Shown: positions 48,151-57,777, numbered from the stretch's first letter. The stretch: DNA of 64,000 bases from Sphingobacteriales bacterium (GCA_016708305.1 JADJGB010000008.1:806001-870000), one strand, 5' to 3'. A program made the numbers and translations. The notes: generated from the letters alone by a model not told the origin.

Positions 48151-48219
48151 TTTATTTATACAGTATCTTCCATTATAAATGAAAAATATCTTTCAGTATA
48201 AATGAAAAATATTTATTTT
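48151..48219 (+). promoter_or_regulatory. 23-bp operator-like direct repeats upstream of ATPase copy 3
   Basis: TATAAATGAAAAATAT occurs at 48174-48189 and 48197-48212, 23 bp apart. A third, diverged unit (AGTATCTTCCAT against AATATCTTTCAG) precedes at 48151. The array ends 16-22 bp before the ATPase start at 48235. The 23-bp period equals that of the orphan array at 46288, and the units share an AATGRAAAT core. Confidence 0.6.
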
Positions 48220-48234
48220 TGATAAAAATTTAAA

Positions 48235-49470
48235 ATGATACGGCAGGAAGAATTAGCTCATGTTATTGATTCCCAGCAAGTTTCTTTCTCAAAAAAGGAC
48301 TTGGGATTTTCGCGTGAAATTCTTTCCAAAGTGCCGATTGTTAAATCTTTTGCCACTATAATTACAGGAATAAGGAGATGCGGAAAAAGTACACTCTTAC
48401 TTCAAATATTGAAGGGAAAACTGAGTGACCTTGGCGGAGATATTTTAATCTTGAACTTTGAAGATGTCCGGTTTGCCAATTTTGGTAAAGAAGATTTTGC
48501 CCGTCTTTACGATGAAATAATTCGACGAAATTCAAAAATTCTATACTTTGATGAAATTCAATTGACAGATGGCTGGGAAATATTTGTAAACCAAATGCTC
48601 AGGGAAAATTTTCAGGTATTTATCACGGGTTCGAATGCCTCAATGTTAAGTATTGAGCTAGGTACCCATTTAACCGGGAGACATTTATCTGTAGAGTTAT
48701 TTCCATTTTCTTATTCGGAATTTGTTCGTTTTAAAGGTTTTGATTTTGGGGAAGAGAGCCTGAAGCTTTATCTTGAAAATGGCGGAATCCCTGAATTCGT
48801 TTCTCTTAATATCCCTTCAATTGTTTCTTTGTTGGTGGATGACATACTTGTCCGTGACATTGCGGTACGATATGCTGTGCGAGATGTGGCAGCCCTGAAG
48901 CAATTAACTTTATTCCTGATTTCAAATATTGGAAATCCGATTTCGGCAAACAAGCTGATTGGTATGTATGGAATCAACTCTGCTACCACCTTTTTGGAGT
49001 ATTTTTCCTATTTGAAAGATTCATATATACTTGATTTTGTGCCTTTGTACCATGATTCGCTAAAAGTTCAGGCGAGAAATCCAAAAAAGGTGTATGTTGC
49101 TGATACTGGAATTTATACAGAATTGGCTGTATCAGCAAGCCGGAATGATGGAAGGATGCTGGAAAATCTCGTATTCAACCATCTGCGGCGCAATAGCAAA
49201 TCAATATTCTACTTCAAAGGAAGGGGAGAATGTGATTTTGTCGTAATAGAAAAGAGCCGGATTTCTAAAGTGGTTCAGGTTTGTTTTCAGATAAATAACG
49301 AAAACTTTGACAGGGAGTTAAATGGTATCAGGGAAGCAATGATGCAACTTAAAGTGGATAAAGGATTTATAGTAACGATGAATCAATCGGATGTTTTTCG
49401 GACGGACTTTGGTGTTATCCAAATGATGCCGGCCTACGAATTTCTAATGATGGAATTGAGCTTAGTTTAA
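48235..49470 (+). CDS. AAA ATPase with DUF4143-like C-terminus (copy 3, intact)
   Basis: This 411-residue protein has Walker A GIRRCGKSTLLLQIL (about residues 45-59), Walker B ILYFDEIQLTDGWEIFVNQ, sensor 1 FITGSNASMLSIELGTHLTG, a winged-helix part (PISANKLIGMYGINSATTFL) and a C-terminal nuclease-like stretch (FYFKGRGECDFVVIEKSRIS). The usual C-terminal E-x-K is altered (VVQVCFQIN). The gene with its repeats interrupts a unit of the 79-bp repeat array, so it seems to have inserted as a compact cassette. Function unknown; no link to polysaccharide synthesis is visible. Confidence 0.9.
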   Translation: MIRQEELAHVIDSQQVSFSKKDLGFSREILSKVPIVKSFATIITGIRRCGKSTLLLQILKGKLSDLGGDILILNFEDVRFANFGKEDFARLYDEIIRRNSKILYFDEIQLTDGWEIFVNQMLRENFQVFITGSNASMLSIELGTHLTGRHLSVELFPFSYSEFVRFKGFDFGEESLKLYLENGGIPEFVSLNIPSIVSLLVDDILVRDIAVRYAVRDVAALKQLTLFLISNIGNPISANKLIGMYGINSATTFLEYFSYLKDSYILDFVPLYHDSLKVQARNPKKVYVADTGIYTELAVSASRNDGRMLENLVFNHLRRNSKSIFYFKGRGECDFVVIEKSRISKVVQVCFQINNENFDRELNGIREAMMQLKVDKGFIVTMNQSDVFRTDFGVIQMMPAYEFLMMELSLV

Positions 49471-50200
49471 TGAATCAAAGCTTCATACTCCTTCATTTCT
49501 TAATGTTGAAAAAGAAAGATTGAAACATTAAGGCATTAAGGTTAGATGAAGCGTTTAAGACTTCATGCTTCTTCATTTCTTAATGTTGAAAAAGAAAGAT
49601 TGAAACATTAAGGCATTTTGGTTAGATTAAGCGTTTACGACTTCATACTCCTTCCTTTCTTAATGTTGAAAAAAGGGTTGAAACATTAAGGCATTAAGGT
49701 TAAATTAAGTAATTAAAGCTTCATGCTCCTTCATTTCTTAATGTTGAAAAAGAAAGGATCAAACATTAAGGCATTAAGGTTAGACGAAGCGATTTAAATT
49801 TCATGGTTCTTCATTTCTTAATGTTGAAAAAAGGGTTGAAACATTAAGGCATTAAGGTTAGATTAAGTAATTAAGGCTTCATGCTCCTTCATTTCTTAAT
49901 GTTGAAAAAGAAAGGGTTGAAACATTAAGGCATTAAGGTTAGACGAGGCGATTAAAACTTCATGGTTCTTCATTTCTTAATGTTGAAAAAGAAAGGATCA
50001 AACATTAAGGAATTAAGGTTAGATTAAGCGTTTGAAACGTCATGCTCCTTCATTTATTAATGTTGAAAAAAGGGTTGAAACATTAAGGCATTAAGGTTAA
50101 ATTAAGTAATTAAGGCTTCATGCTCCTTCATTTCTTAATGTTGAAAAAGAAAGGATCAAACATTAAGGCATTAAGGTTGAATTAAGCGTTTGAAATTTAA
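49471..50200 (+). repeat. 79-bp repeat family, cluster D (half unit plus 9 units)
   Basis: The right half of a unit follows the ATPase stop directly (AAAGCTTCATACTCCTTCAT, then TTCTTAATGTTGAA). Full units start at 49523, 49603, 49681, 49761, 49839, 49920, 50000, 50078 and 50158. Variants alternate (GATTAAGTAATTAAGGC and GACGAAGCGATTTAAAT types), indicating duplication of multi-unit blocks. The array ends 90 bp before gmd. Confidence 0.93.
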
Positions 50201-50287
50201 TACTTCTATAAAATAAATGGGAAAATAACGAATAGAGGTTTCAGATATTTGACTTATCTCTAACTTTATTCTTTAATAAACAGAAAA

Positions 50288-51439
50288 ATGTCAAAAACAG
50301 CATTTATAACCGGCATTACCGGTCAGGATGGCGCTTATCTGGCCGAGTACCTTTTAAAGAAGGGTTATACAGTACACGGACTCAAAAGGCGTTCTTCTCT
50401 TTTTAACACAGAAAGAATTGACCATTTGTACGAAGACCCTCATAAAGAGGGAAAAAAGCTGATTCTTCATTATGGCGATCTTACAGATTCTTTGAACTTA
50501 ACCCGTGTGATTCAGGATGTGCAGCCGGATGAAATTTATAACCTGGCAGCCATGAGCCATGTAAAGGTGAGTTTCGACACGCCGGAATACACAGCCAATG
50601 CAGATGGCATAGGAACGCTTAGAGTATTGGAGGCCGTTCGTCTTTTGGGTCTTACTCAAAAAACAAGGATATATCAGGCATCTACCTCCGAACTTTATGG
50701 ATTGGTGCAGGAAGTGCCTCAAAGAGAAACCACTCCTTTTTATCCCCGATCGCCTTATGCTGTAGCTAAATTATACGCTTATTGGATTACCGTTAATTAC
50801 CGTGAGGCTTACGGAATGCATGCCAGCAACGGCATCTTGTTCAACCATGAATCTCCCATCCGGGGCGAAACTTTTGTTACACGAAAAATAACCCGAGCGG
50901 TAAGCAGAATCGTATTAGGTCTGCAGCAGAAACTATTCCTAGGAAACCTGTCTGCACAAAGAGATTGGGGCCATGCCAAGGATTATGCCAAAGCCATGTA
51001 TCTGATTTTGCAACAGGAGAAGCCATCTGATTATGTAATTGCAACCGGTGTAGCCACCTCTGTTCGTGATTTTGTAAAGCTTGCATTTGATGAGGTGGGA
51101 GTGATTGTAAAATTTGAAGGAGAAGGAGCCGGCGAAAAAATAATTGTGGATGATATTGATAAAGCTGATTTTGTATCTAAAGTAGGTGAAGCCTATCTGA
51201 AGGGCGCCGAATCGTTGAAGGGTAAAATTGTTGGAGAAGTGGATCCGGCCTATTTCCGGCCTACAGAAGTTGAGTTACTTATTGGCGACCCAACCAAGGC
51301 CAGAACAGCGCTGGGATGGGAACCACAATATGATTTGAATGGATTAGTGAAGGATATGATGCAGGGTGATATTGCCCTGATGAAAAAAGAAGATTTCCTT
51401 AGCAGTAATAATTTCAGAACCATGAATTACTATGAATAA
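50288..51439 (+). CDS. gmd: GDP-mannose 4,6-dehydratase
   Basis: The 383-residue enzyme makes GDP-4-keto-6-deoxymannose. The motif GITGQDGAYLAEYL lies at residues 9-22, the active site is Y157-x3-K161 in PRSPYAVAKLY, and NHESPIRGETFVTRKI is the family signature. It overlaps the start of the fcl gene by 8 bp. It is intact. Confidence 0.95.
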   Translation: MSKTAFITGITGQDGAYLAEYLLKKGYTVHGLKRRSSLFNTERIDHLYEDPHKEGKKLILHYGDLTDSLNLTRVIQDVQPDEIYNLAAMSHVKVSFDTPEYTANADGIGTLRVLEAVRLLGLTQKTRIYQASTSELYGLVQEVPQRETTPFYPRSPYAVAKLYAYWITVNYREAYGMHASNGILFNHESPIRGETFVTRKITRAVSRIVLGLQQKLFLGNLSAQRDWGHAKDYAKAMYLILQQEKPSDYVIATGVATSVRDFVKLAFDEVGVIVKFEGEGAGEKIIVDDIDKADFVSKVGEAYLKGAESLKGKIVGEVDPAYFRPTEVELLIGDPTKARTALGWEPQYDLNGLVKDMMQGDIALMKKEDFLSSNNFRTMNYYE

Positions 51440-52520
51440 GGAATCAAAAATATATGTAGCAGGACATAGAGGGCTGGTAGGCTCTGCTCTATGGACACAA
51501 CTTGTTGGCAATGGGTACAATAATCTTGTGGGGCGAACCGGTAAAGAGTTGAATTTATTGGATGATAAGGCAGTAAAACATTTCTTTCGGCAGGAAGCGC
51601 CTGAATATGTTTTTCTGGCGGCTGCCAAAGTGGGAGGCATCGTGGCCAACAATACTTACAGGGCAGATTTTATTTCCGAAAATCTTCGCATACAACAAAA
51701 TGTAATAGAACAGAGTTTCAAAACAGGTGTTAAAAAATTACTTTTCTGGGAAGCACCTGCATTTATCCAAAAGATGCGCCACAGCCGATTAAAGAAGAAT
51801 ACTTATTGACCGGTCTGTTGGAATATACTAATGAACCTTATGCCATTGCCAAGATTGCCGGGCTTAAAATGTGTGAAAGTTACAATTTGCAATATGGAAC
51901 CAACTTTCTGGCGGTGATGCCGACTAATTTGTATGGTCCGAATGATAATTTTGATCTTCAAAAAAGTCACGTGCTTCCAGCCCTCATCAGAAAATTCTAT
52001 TTGGCAAAATGTCTTGAATAGAATAATTATGAAAAAATCCGGTCAGACCTGAAAATAAGGCCCATTGCGGGCGCAAGTGCATCAGAAACAGAGTTGCAGC
52101 TAAATGAATTACTGAGTAGTTATGGTATCCATAAAGAATATGTAGAGATATGGGGTTGGGAATGCCATTAAGAGAATTTTTATGGAGTGAAGATATGGCC
52201 AGAGCCTGCCTGTTTTTAATGGAAAATATTGATTTCAGCCACCTTAGGGAACAAAAAAGGGATGAGGAGCAAAGAAACTATCATATTAATATTGGAACAG
52301 GGAAGGATATTTCGATAAAAGAATTAGCCCAAAAATAAAGGAACAATTTAATTATGGCGGTAATATTGTTTTCAATACCAATAAGCCGGATGGCACCATG
52401 AGGAAATTGACAGATGTTTCTAAAATACAGTCTCTGGGCTGGCGGCATGAGGTGGAAATAGAGGAAGGAATTAGCAAACTGATCCGTTGGTATGTGGAAA
52501 GCATTGATATGAACAGGTAA
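51432..52520 (+). pseudogene. fcl: GDP-L-fucose synthase, at least four lesions
   Basis: The start IYVAGHRGLVGSALWTQLVG and EYVFLAAAKVGGIVANNTYR are unmistakable for Fcl (WcaG). Lesions: a T4 for T5 at about 51743 (restoring LLFLGSTCIYPKDAP), an in-frame TAG at 52019-52021, a shift at about 52157 (before GMPLREFLWSEDMARACLFL), and an A5 for A6 at 52334-52338 (restoring ELAQKIKEQFNYGGN). The corrected C-terminus is KPDGTMRKLTDVSKIQSLGW to a stop at 52520. Two of the lesions are homopolymer indels, but the TAG is not. If real, GDP-fucose would depend on another enzyme. Confidence 0.85.
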
Positions 52521-52574
52521 GATTGATTTATCAGCTTAGTTACCAATTCAGTTTAAAATGAAAAAGAAGCAAAA

Positions 52575-53584
52575 GTGATTCTGGTAGATGCAATATATGT
52601 TGATAATGGCGGCGGTACCAAAATACTTTGGATTATCTGATAACTGAATTGGAAAAAACGAATAAGCATATTTATTATTTATTGGATGAGCGAATTAAGA
52701 ATAATGTGCAGACAATAAAACCGACAAATGTGGTGAAATTTGCAACATCGGGTATAAGAGAGAGAAGCAGATTTTACCAAATTCATCAATCAGATTTCAG
52801 CACCGTTATATGTTTGGGAGTAGTGCCTCCAACCATACGTCTGAATGTAAAAGTATTTATATATTTTCAGCAATCGCTATATCTGGAAAGACCAACGGGA
52901 GTTCCTTTTCTGTTTTCCGTAAAACTATTTTTAAAAATTGCAGTAATTAAATTTTTAAAGAAAAACGCTGATTTTTGGTTGGTGCAAAGCGATTTAATGA
53001 AGGAAAAATTGGGTGAAAAATTTGGTATTGCTGCTGAAAAAATATTGAAATTACCATTTTACCCAAGACTTACTGAAGAAATAACACAGGAACGCAAGAA
53101 AGGCCAATATATTTATGTGAGCAACGGCGTGTCACATAAAAATCATGTACGACTCATTGAAGCTTTCAGTAATTTCTACAAGAAACACAAGCGGGGAAAG
53201 TTAGTACTTACTATTTCAGAAAAATTTTTAGCACTTCGGCAATTAATTGCTCAAAAACAAAAGGCGGGTATTCCCATCGAAAATGTTGGATTTCTGTCTC
53301 ATTCAGCGCTTAAAAAATACTATTTGCAATCGGAGTATTTGATATTCCCATCATTGGCAGAGAGTTTTGGATTGGGTTTGGTGGAGGCAATAGAAAATGG
53401 ATGCAAAGTAATTGGCGCCGACCTGCCTTATACTTATGCCGTTTGCAAACAATCACTTACCTTTAATCCAATAGATGTACATTCAATTGAAGAATCTTTT
53501 AGAGTATCTTTTTTTGAAAATTTAGAGCCATCCGAAGTAAAAATTTCGGATAAGATTGATGAAGTAATTTCGTTATTGAACTAA
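52575..53584 (+). pseudogene. Glycosyltransferase family 1/4, frameshift near the start
   Basis: A GTG at 52575 begins VILVDAIYVDNGGGTKIL. One added T at about 52629 gives LDYLITELEKTNKHIYYLLD and joins the 318-residue frame. The C-terminal half has GQYIYVSNGVSHKNHVRLIE, IENVGFLSHSALKKYYL and a donor site LIFPSLAESFGLGLVEAIEN (E-x7-E). Mannosyltransferase-like GT4 enzymes are the closest by eye. Only 55 bp separate it from fcl. Confidence 0.8.
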
Positions 53585-53877
53585 TATAATCACGGGTTAT
53601 TGAAGAAAATGAAAATAGTTGTAGCTTCTACCACGATAAAAAATGATTCATGTTTTAAGCACGTTAAAATCATTAAGATTAAATTAAGAGGTTAAGACTT
53701 AATGCTGCTTTATTTCTTTATATAAAAAAAACGAATTTTGAACTTAAAGTTTTCAAAGTTGAATTAATAGGTTTAAACTTAATAGACTTTACTTATATTA
53801 CTCGTATTTTTTGAAAGGTTGAAACTGATATATAAGATAAAAAATATGTTTATAGAAAAATATTTAGGTAAATCATC
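53585..53877 (+). repeat. Gene-free stretch with one decayed 79-bp repeat unit
   Basis: CATTAAGATTAAATTAAGAG and GTTAAGACTTAATGCTGCTT at about 53670-53710 are a degenerate unit of the 79-bp repeat. The remainder is A+T-rich without a supported gene or a clear promoter. Confidence 0.55.
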
Positions 53878-54624
53878 ATGAAAATTTCAATAATCACTGC
53901 CACTTATAACAGTGCTTCCACCATCAGGGATTGTATAGAAAGTGTGCTATCGCAGAATTATCATGATGTCGAATATATTATAGTTGACGGCGCCAGTCAG
54001 GATAATACATTGGCCATCTTAAAAGAATATGGAGAACGTATTACAAACATTATATCTGAACCCGACGAAGGCATGTATCATGCCATTAACAAGGGTATAT
54101 GTATAGCCGCAGGAGATATTATTGGGATATTGAATTCGGATGATTTTTATATTGATGAGAATGTGATTGGAGAAGTTGCCGCTTTGTTTGAAAAAGACGC
54201 ATCGGTAGAATGTACCTATGCCGACCTGAATTATGTGGATGCTCAAAACACCTCAAAAATTATCAGAAAATGGAAGGCCGGCCAGTACAGTCATCGCTCA
54301 TTTATGTACGGTTGGATGCCGCCGCATCCGACTTTTTTTGTAAGGAAAGAAGTTTATGAAAAATACGGACTTTACAATCCCGAATTGGGTACTTCAGCCG
54401 ATTATGAACTAATACTGCGCTTGTTGGAAAGACATAAACGCAAGGCTGCTTATTTACCCAGAACAATTATTCACATGCGAATGGGAGGCGCTTCTAATCA
54501 GGATATATTGGCCAGATGGAAAGCTTTTAAAAACGACCGCAGGGCATGGAAGGTCAATCAGTTGAAACCGGCATTTTATACCATCTTATTGAAGCCGCTG
54601 AGAAAGTTGGGGCAATTTTTCTAA
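53878..54624 (+). CDS. Glycosyltransferase family 2 (WcaA-like)
   Basis: The 248-residue GT-A enzyme starts MKISIITATYNSASTIRDCI. It has YIIVDGASQDNTLAILKEYG, a DxD-like metal site in IGILNSDDFYIDENVIG, and MPPHPTFFVRKEVYEKYGLY with TSADYELILRLLERHK. It is intact and closely similar in layout to colanic-acid type transferases near gmd/fcl. Confidence 0.9.
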   Translation: MKISIITATYNSASTIRDCIESVLSQNYHDVEYIIVDGASQDNTLAILKEYGERITNIISEPDEGMYHAINKGICIAAGDIIGILNSDDFYIDENVIGEVAALFEKDASVECTYADLNYVDAQNTSKIIRKWKAGQYSHRSFMYGWMPPHPTFFVRKEVYEKYGLYNPELGTSADYELILRLLERHKRKAAYLPRTIIHMRMGGASNQDILARWKAFKNDRRAWKVNQLKPAFYTILLKPLRKLGQFF

Positions 54625-54691
54625 TTATTATTGTACCTCATGGCGTGAGAAGAAATGAAATATTATTAATAGTAACCAAAAATGATTAGTG

Positions 54692-55831
54692 ATGAAGCCC
54701 AAAGTATTTGTGAGTGGTAGTTTTGATATGCTGCACAGCGGCCATGTCGCCTTCTTTGAAGAAGCGGCATCTTATGGCGATCTGTATGTAGGAATCGGTT
54801 CTGATAAAACCATTGAGGGGCTCAAGGCCAGAAAAACAATCAATTCGGATAATGAGCGGCTTTATATGGTCAAAGCCTTGAAAGTGGTTAAAGATGCCTG
54901 GATTAATTCGGGAAGTGGAACATTGGATTTTGAGGAAGAGATAAAAGCCTTAAAACCAGATATTTTGTTTGTAAATGAAGACGGACACAGCCCCGCCAAG
55001 GAAGCGCTCTGCAAAGAATTGGGAATTGAATACTTTGTAAGTAAGCGGGTGCCGCATAAAAATTTACCGGTAAGATCCACTACTGCATTACGTCAAATCT
55101 GCACCATCCCTTATCGGATTGATCTGGCAGGCGGCTGGTTGGATCAGCCTTATGTGAATGAATTATTTCCCGGTTCGGTCATTACTATTTCCATCGAGCC
55201 CGACTATGACTTTAACGACAGAAGCGGGATGGCTACCAGCACCCGAAAAAAGGCGATCGAACTTTGGCAAACAGAAATACCTGAGGGAGACAAGGAAAAA
55301 ATGGCGCTAACCATGTTCTGTTTTGAAAATCCGCCCGGCACTCGGTATGTAAGCGGCTCACAAGATGCGCTGGGGATTGCACTACCCGGAGCGAATAAAC
55401 TTTATTATGACAAAGGGTACTGGCCGGTAAATATTGAATCGGTATTGGATGATGAAAAATTGGATTGGCTCGAAAAAAGGCTTTGGATGATACCACTTTC
55501 GCCCCGGATCAGCGATTTTCATGTCCTGGATGAGACAAATATTTCAAAGGAGGGAGCAAAAAGGCTTAGTGAAGCAGCCGAAAATTGCTGGACTGCCTTT
55601 ATCAATAAGGATACTGCTGCTTTTGGTAATGCTTTGACTGATAGTTTTGATGCTCAGGTGGCCATGTTCCCAAAAATGGTAAATGAGGAAATTACCAACC
55701 AACTGGAATTTTATAAACCTCAGGTATCTGGTTATAAAATTAGCGGAGCCGGCGGCGGTGGTTATCTGATTCTTTTTAGTGAGAACGAAATAGAAATCGC
55801 CATGCAAATCAGAATCAGGAGAAAATCCTGA
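54692..55831 (+). CDS. Nucleotidyltransferase-GHMP kinase fusion
   Basis: The N-terminal 130 residues are a cytidylyltransferase-like domain: VFVSGSFDMLHSGHVAFFEE with HxGH at residues 15-18, then YVGIGSDKTIEGLKARKTIN. The C-terminal part is GHMP-kinase-like: CTIPYRIDLAGGWLDQPYVN (motif 1), an atypical motif 2 (RSGMATSTRKKAIELW where GLGSS is usual) and ISGAGGGGYLILFS (motif 3). Together they could turn a free sugar into sugar-1-phosphate and then an NDP-sugar. The sugar is unknown; proximity to gmd/fcl hints at a 6-deoxy sugar or heptose. GTG 54689 is an alternative start. Confidence 0.75.
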   Translation: MKPKVFVSGSFDMLHSGHVAFFEEAASYGDLYVGIGSDKTIEGLKARKTINSDNERLYMVKALKVVKDAWINSGSGTLDFEEEIKALKPDILFVNEDGHSPAKEALCKELGIEYFVSKRVPHKNLPVRSTTALRQICTIPYRIDLAGGWLDQPYVNELFPGSVITISIEPDYDFNDRSGMATSTRKKAIELWQTEIPEGDKEKMALTMFCFENPPGTRYVSGSQDALGIALPGANKLYYDKGYWPVNIESVLDDEKLDWLEKRLWMIPLSPRISDFHVLDETNISKEGAKRLSEAAENCWTAFINKDTAAFGNALTDSFDAQVAMFPKMVNEEITNQLEFYKPQVSGYKISGAGGGGYLILFSENEIEIAMQIRIRRKS

Positions 55832-55883
55832 CCAATATAACATTATTTTTTAATAAAATAAGCACCTCCGGCAGAAGTGATTT

Positions 55884-56144
55884 TTATACAGTTTCTTTCC
55901 TGGCTATTTGGGATTCAATATAATTATAAAAATCTTGGAAGGTTACAAGTGGCGCAAAATCACCGGGTTGTACTTTGAAATGAAAATTGTTTTCCAATGC
56001 TACTACCAGATCAATATAATCGAGACTATCCAAATCCAAAACTACTTTTAAATCAGCTTTCGGTTTAATAGCATCAGCATCCGCCTCAAATTCATCAACA
56101 AGGAATGAATTAGTTATTGATATTATTTCATTCATACTTTTCAT
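55884..56144 (-). CDS. Acyl carrier protein
   Basis: This 86-residue acidic protein has the phosphopantetheine site in LKVVLDLDSLDYIDLVVALE, the Ser of D-S-L. It precedes no other gene on its strand in the window except, upstream, the ketosynthase 9 bp away, so the pair is one operon (ketosynthase first). Such pairs belong to specialised pathways (aryl polyene, flexirubin or outer-membrane lipid) in Bacteroidota rather than to housekeeping FAS. Confidence 0.88.
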   Translation of the reverse strand: MKSMNEIISITNSFLVDEFEADADAIKPKADLKVVLDLDSLDYIDLVVALENNFHFKVQPGDFAPLVTFQDFYNYIESQIARKETV

Positions 56145-56153
56145 GATGCAAAA

Positions 56154-57368
56154 TTACCATTTTTTTACTATTAATGTAGAATTGGTTCCTCCAAAACCAA
56201 AAGAGTTTGACAAAAACATCTGAATACTTTTGTTTGTGGTTTCTCTCACAATATTGATGCAATTTGTTTCTGCATCGGGATTTTCAAAATTAATATTGGG
56301 CGCCATAAAACCGTTCTGCATCATCAGGCAGCTATACACGATTTCACTGGCTCCTGCCATCCAACACTCATGCCCCGTCATCGATTTGGTAGAGCTGACG
56401 GGGGTTTTACTGCCAAAAACCTTGCAAATAGCCTGTGCTTCGCTGGCATCGCCTGCCGGTGTACTGGTAGCATGAGCATTGATGTAGTCTATTGCCTCCG
56501 GTTGCAAGCCCGCATCCTTCAAGGCCATTAACAACGATTTGGCAGGCCCGTCAATAGTCGGGTTTGAAATATGCTCTCCGTTGGAAGAAAACCCATACCC
56601 AACTAACTCCCCTATTATATTGGCTCCTCGTTTTTGAGCGCTTTCTAAACTTTCTAAAATAACGGTGGCCGCTCCGCCACTGGGTATCAATCCATCCCTA
56701 TCCTTATCAAAAGGGCGCGATGCTCTTTGCGGGTCATCTTCTCTTATAGAAAATGCACCCAACGCGTCAAAAGTACCCATGGACAGATGATTGAGTTCCT
56801 GCGCACCTCCTGCAATAACGCATTGCTGCAATCCCATTTTTATTAATAAATAAGCCAGCCCAATGGAGTGAGAACCACTGGCACAGGCAGCGCTTACGGT
56901 GAGGTTAATCCCCTTGAGTTTGAAAATGGTAGCCAAGTTCATGGTTACTGTAGAGTTGAGCGTTTGAAATACGGCAGCGCTACCAACCAGCATGGTGTCT
57001 TTCTTTTCTCTAATCAGATCGGTAGATTGAACGACTGCTTTGGCAGAACTGTCGTTCCCGTATAATATTCCCGGTTCAATTTCTGCAATATACGCTTCTG
57101 AAATGCCGGCCTGCTGCAATGCCTCTAAGGTGGCCATATAGGCATATTCTCCTTCTTCGGCCAGCATGATGCGCGAGCGCCTGTCGAGAAGCCCTTTTAA
57201 GGTCGGTCTTTCCACCCATCCGGTTAATGCCGACCTATAGCCAAAATCTTTCCTTACCGGGTCGTAAATGATGCCCGATTTGCCTTCATATAATGATTTT
57301 TTTACTTCCTGCAGGTTTTTACCAATGCAGGAGTAAATCCCTAAGCCCGTAATTACTACTCTGTTCAC
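56154..57368 (-). CDS. Beta-ketoacyl-ACP synthase (FabF-like, specialised)
   Basis: The 404-residue condensing enzyme starts MNRVVITGLGIYSCIGKNLQ. The catalytic triad is Cys in VSAACASGSHSIGLAYLL, His in INAHATSTPAGDASEAQAI and His in STKSMTGHECWMAGASEIV. The GHECWMAG variant differs from housekeeping FabF (GHLxGAAG) and is seen in aryl-polyene/flexirubin-type enzymes. The C-terminal SNSFGFGGTNSTLI is standard. Its partner is the adjacent ACP. No further cluster genes are visible on either side. Confidence 0.9.
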   Translation of the reverse strand: MNRVVITGLGIYSCIGKNLQEVKKSLYEGKSGIIYDPVRKDFGYRSALTGWVERPTLKGLLDRRSRIMLAEEGEYAYMATLEALQQAGISEAYIAEIEPGILYGNDSSAKAVVQSTDLIREKKDTMLVGSAAVFQTLNSTVTMNLATIFKLKGINLTVSAACASGSHSIGLAYLLIKMGLQQCVIAGGAQELNHLSMGTFDALGAFSIREDDPQRASRPFDKDRDGLIPSGGAATVILESLESAQKRGANIIGELVGYGFSSNGEHISNPTIDGPAKSLLMALKDAGLQPEAIDYINAHATSTPAGDASEAQAICKVFGSKTPVSSTKSMTGHECWMAGASEIVYSCLMMQNGFMAPNINFENPDAETNCINIVRETTNKSIQMFLSNSFGFGGTNSTLIVKKW

Positions 57369-57512
57369 AATACAAAATTAATGCTATATCATACACAATG
57401 AATCCCCTTTTCAGGCGATATTTTTTTATTTCACAATTTGTTGAAATTAACTGATTTTTGGAGATTGTATGGATGTTTTGAAATTAAAAATGTTCGTTTT
57501 TTGTACTTATTT

Positions 57513-57750
57513 CTAAATTCCTATAAAATTCTCATAATCAGAGCGGCTTACAACAGCAGTTTTATGGTTGGGGTAGGCCTCCGGAAATGAATGTGCAAAT
57601 CGTGCTTTTTGTGCTTTCCATTTGAATTCATAAGCGTTTAAAACGCCGTCTTTTTCTTCTATGTAATCAATTTCTGCTCTGTCATGTGTGCGCCACAAGC
57701 AGGTATTGGCAAACTGTTCCTGATAATGCAGGTTTTTCTCTCGAAATCAT
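57513..57750 (-). pseudogene. AAA/DUF4143-type ATPase fossil: start joined to C-terminus
   Basis: An ATG at 57750 begins MISRE, the normal family N-terminus. In a shifted frame the sequence at once becomes NLHYQEQFANTCLWRTHDRA and EIDYIEEKDGVLNAYEFKWK, the nuclease-like C-terminal domain (D and E-x-K), ending in SRSDYENFIGI. The central part of about 300 codons is deleted. This is the same pattern as the fossil at 6976. Operator-like repeats lie just upstream. Confidence 0.7.
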
Positions 57751-57777
57751 TTAATTCTTACCGCTATTCCTAATTTT

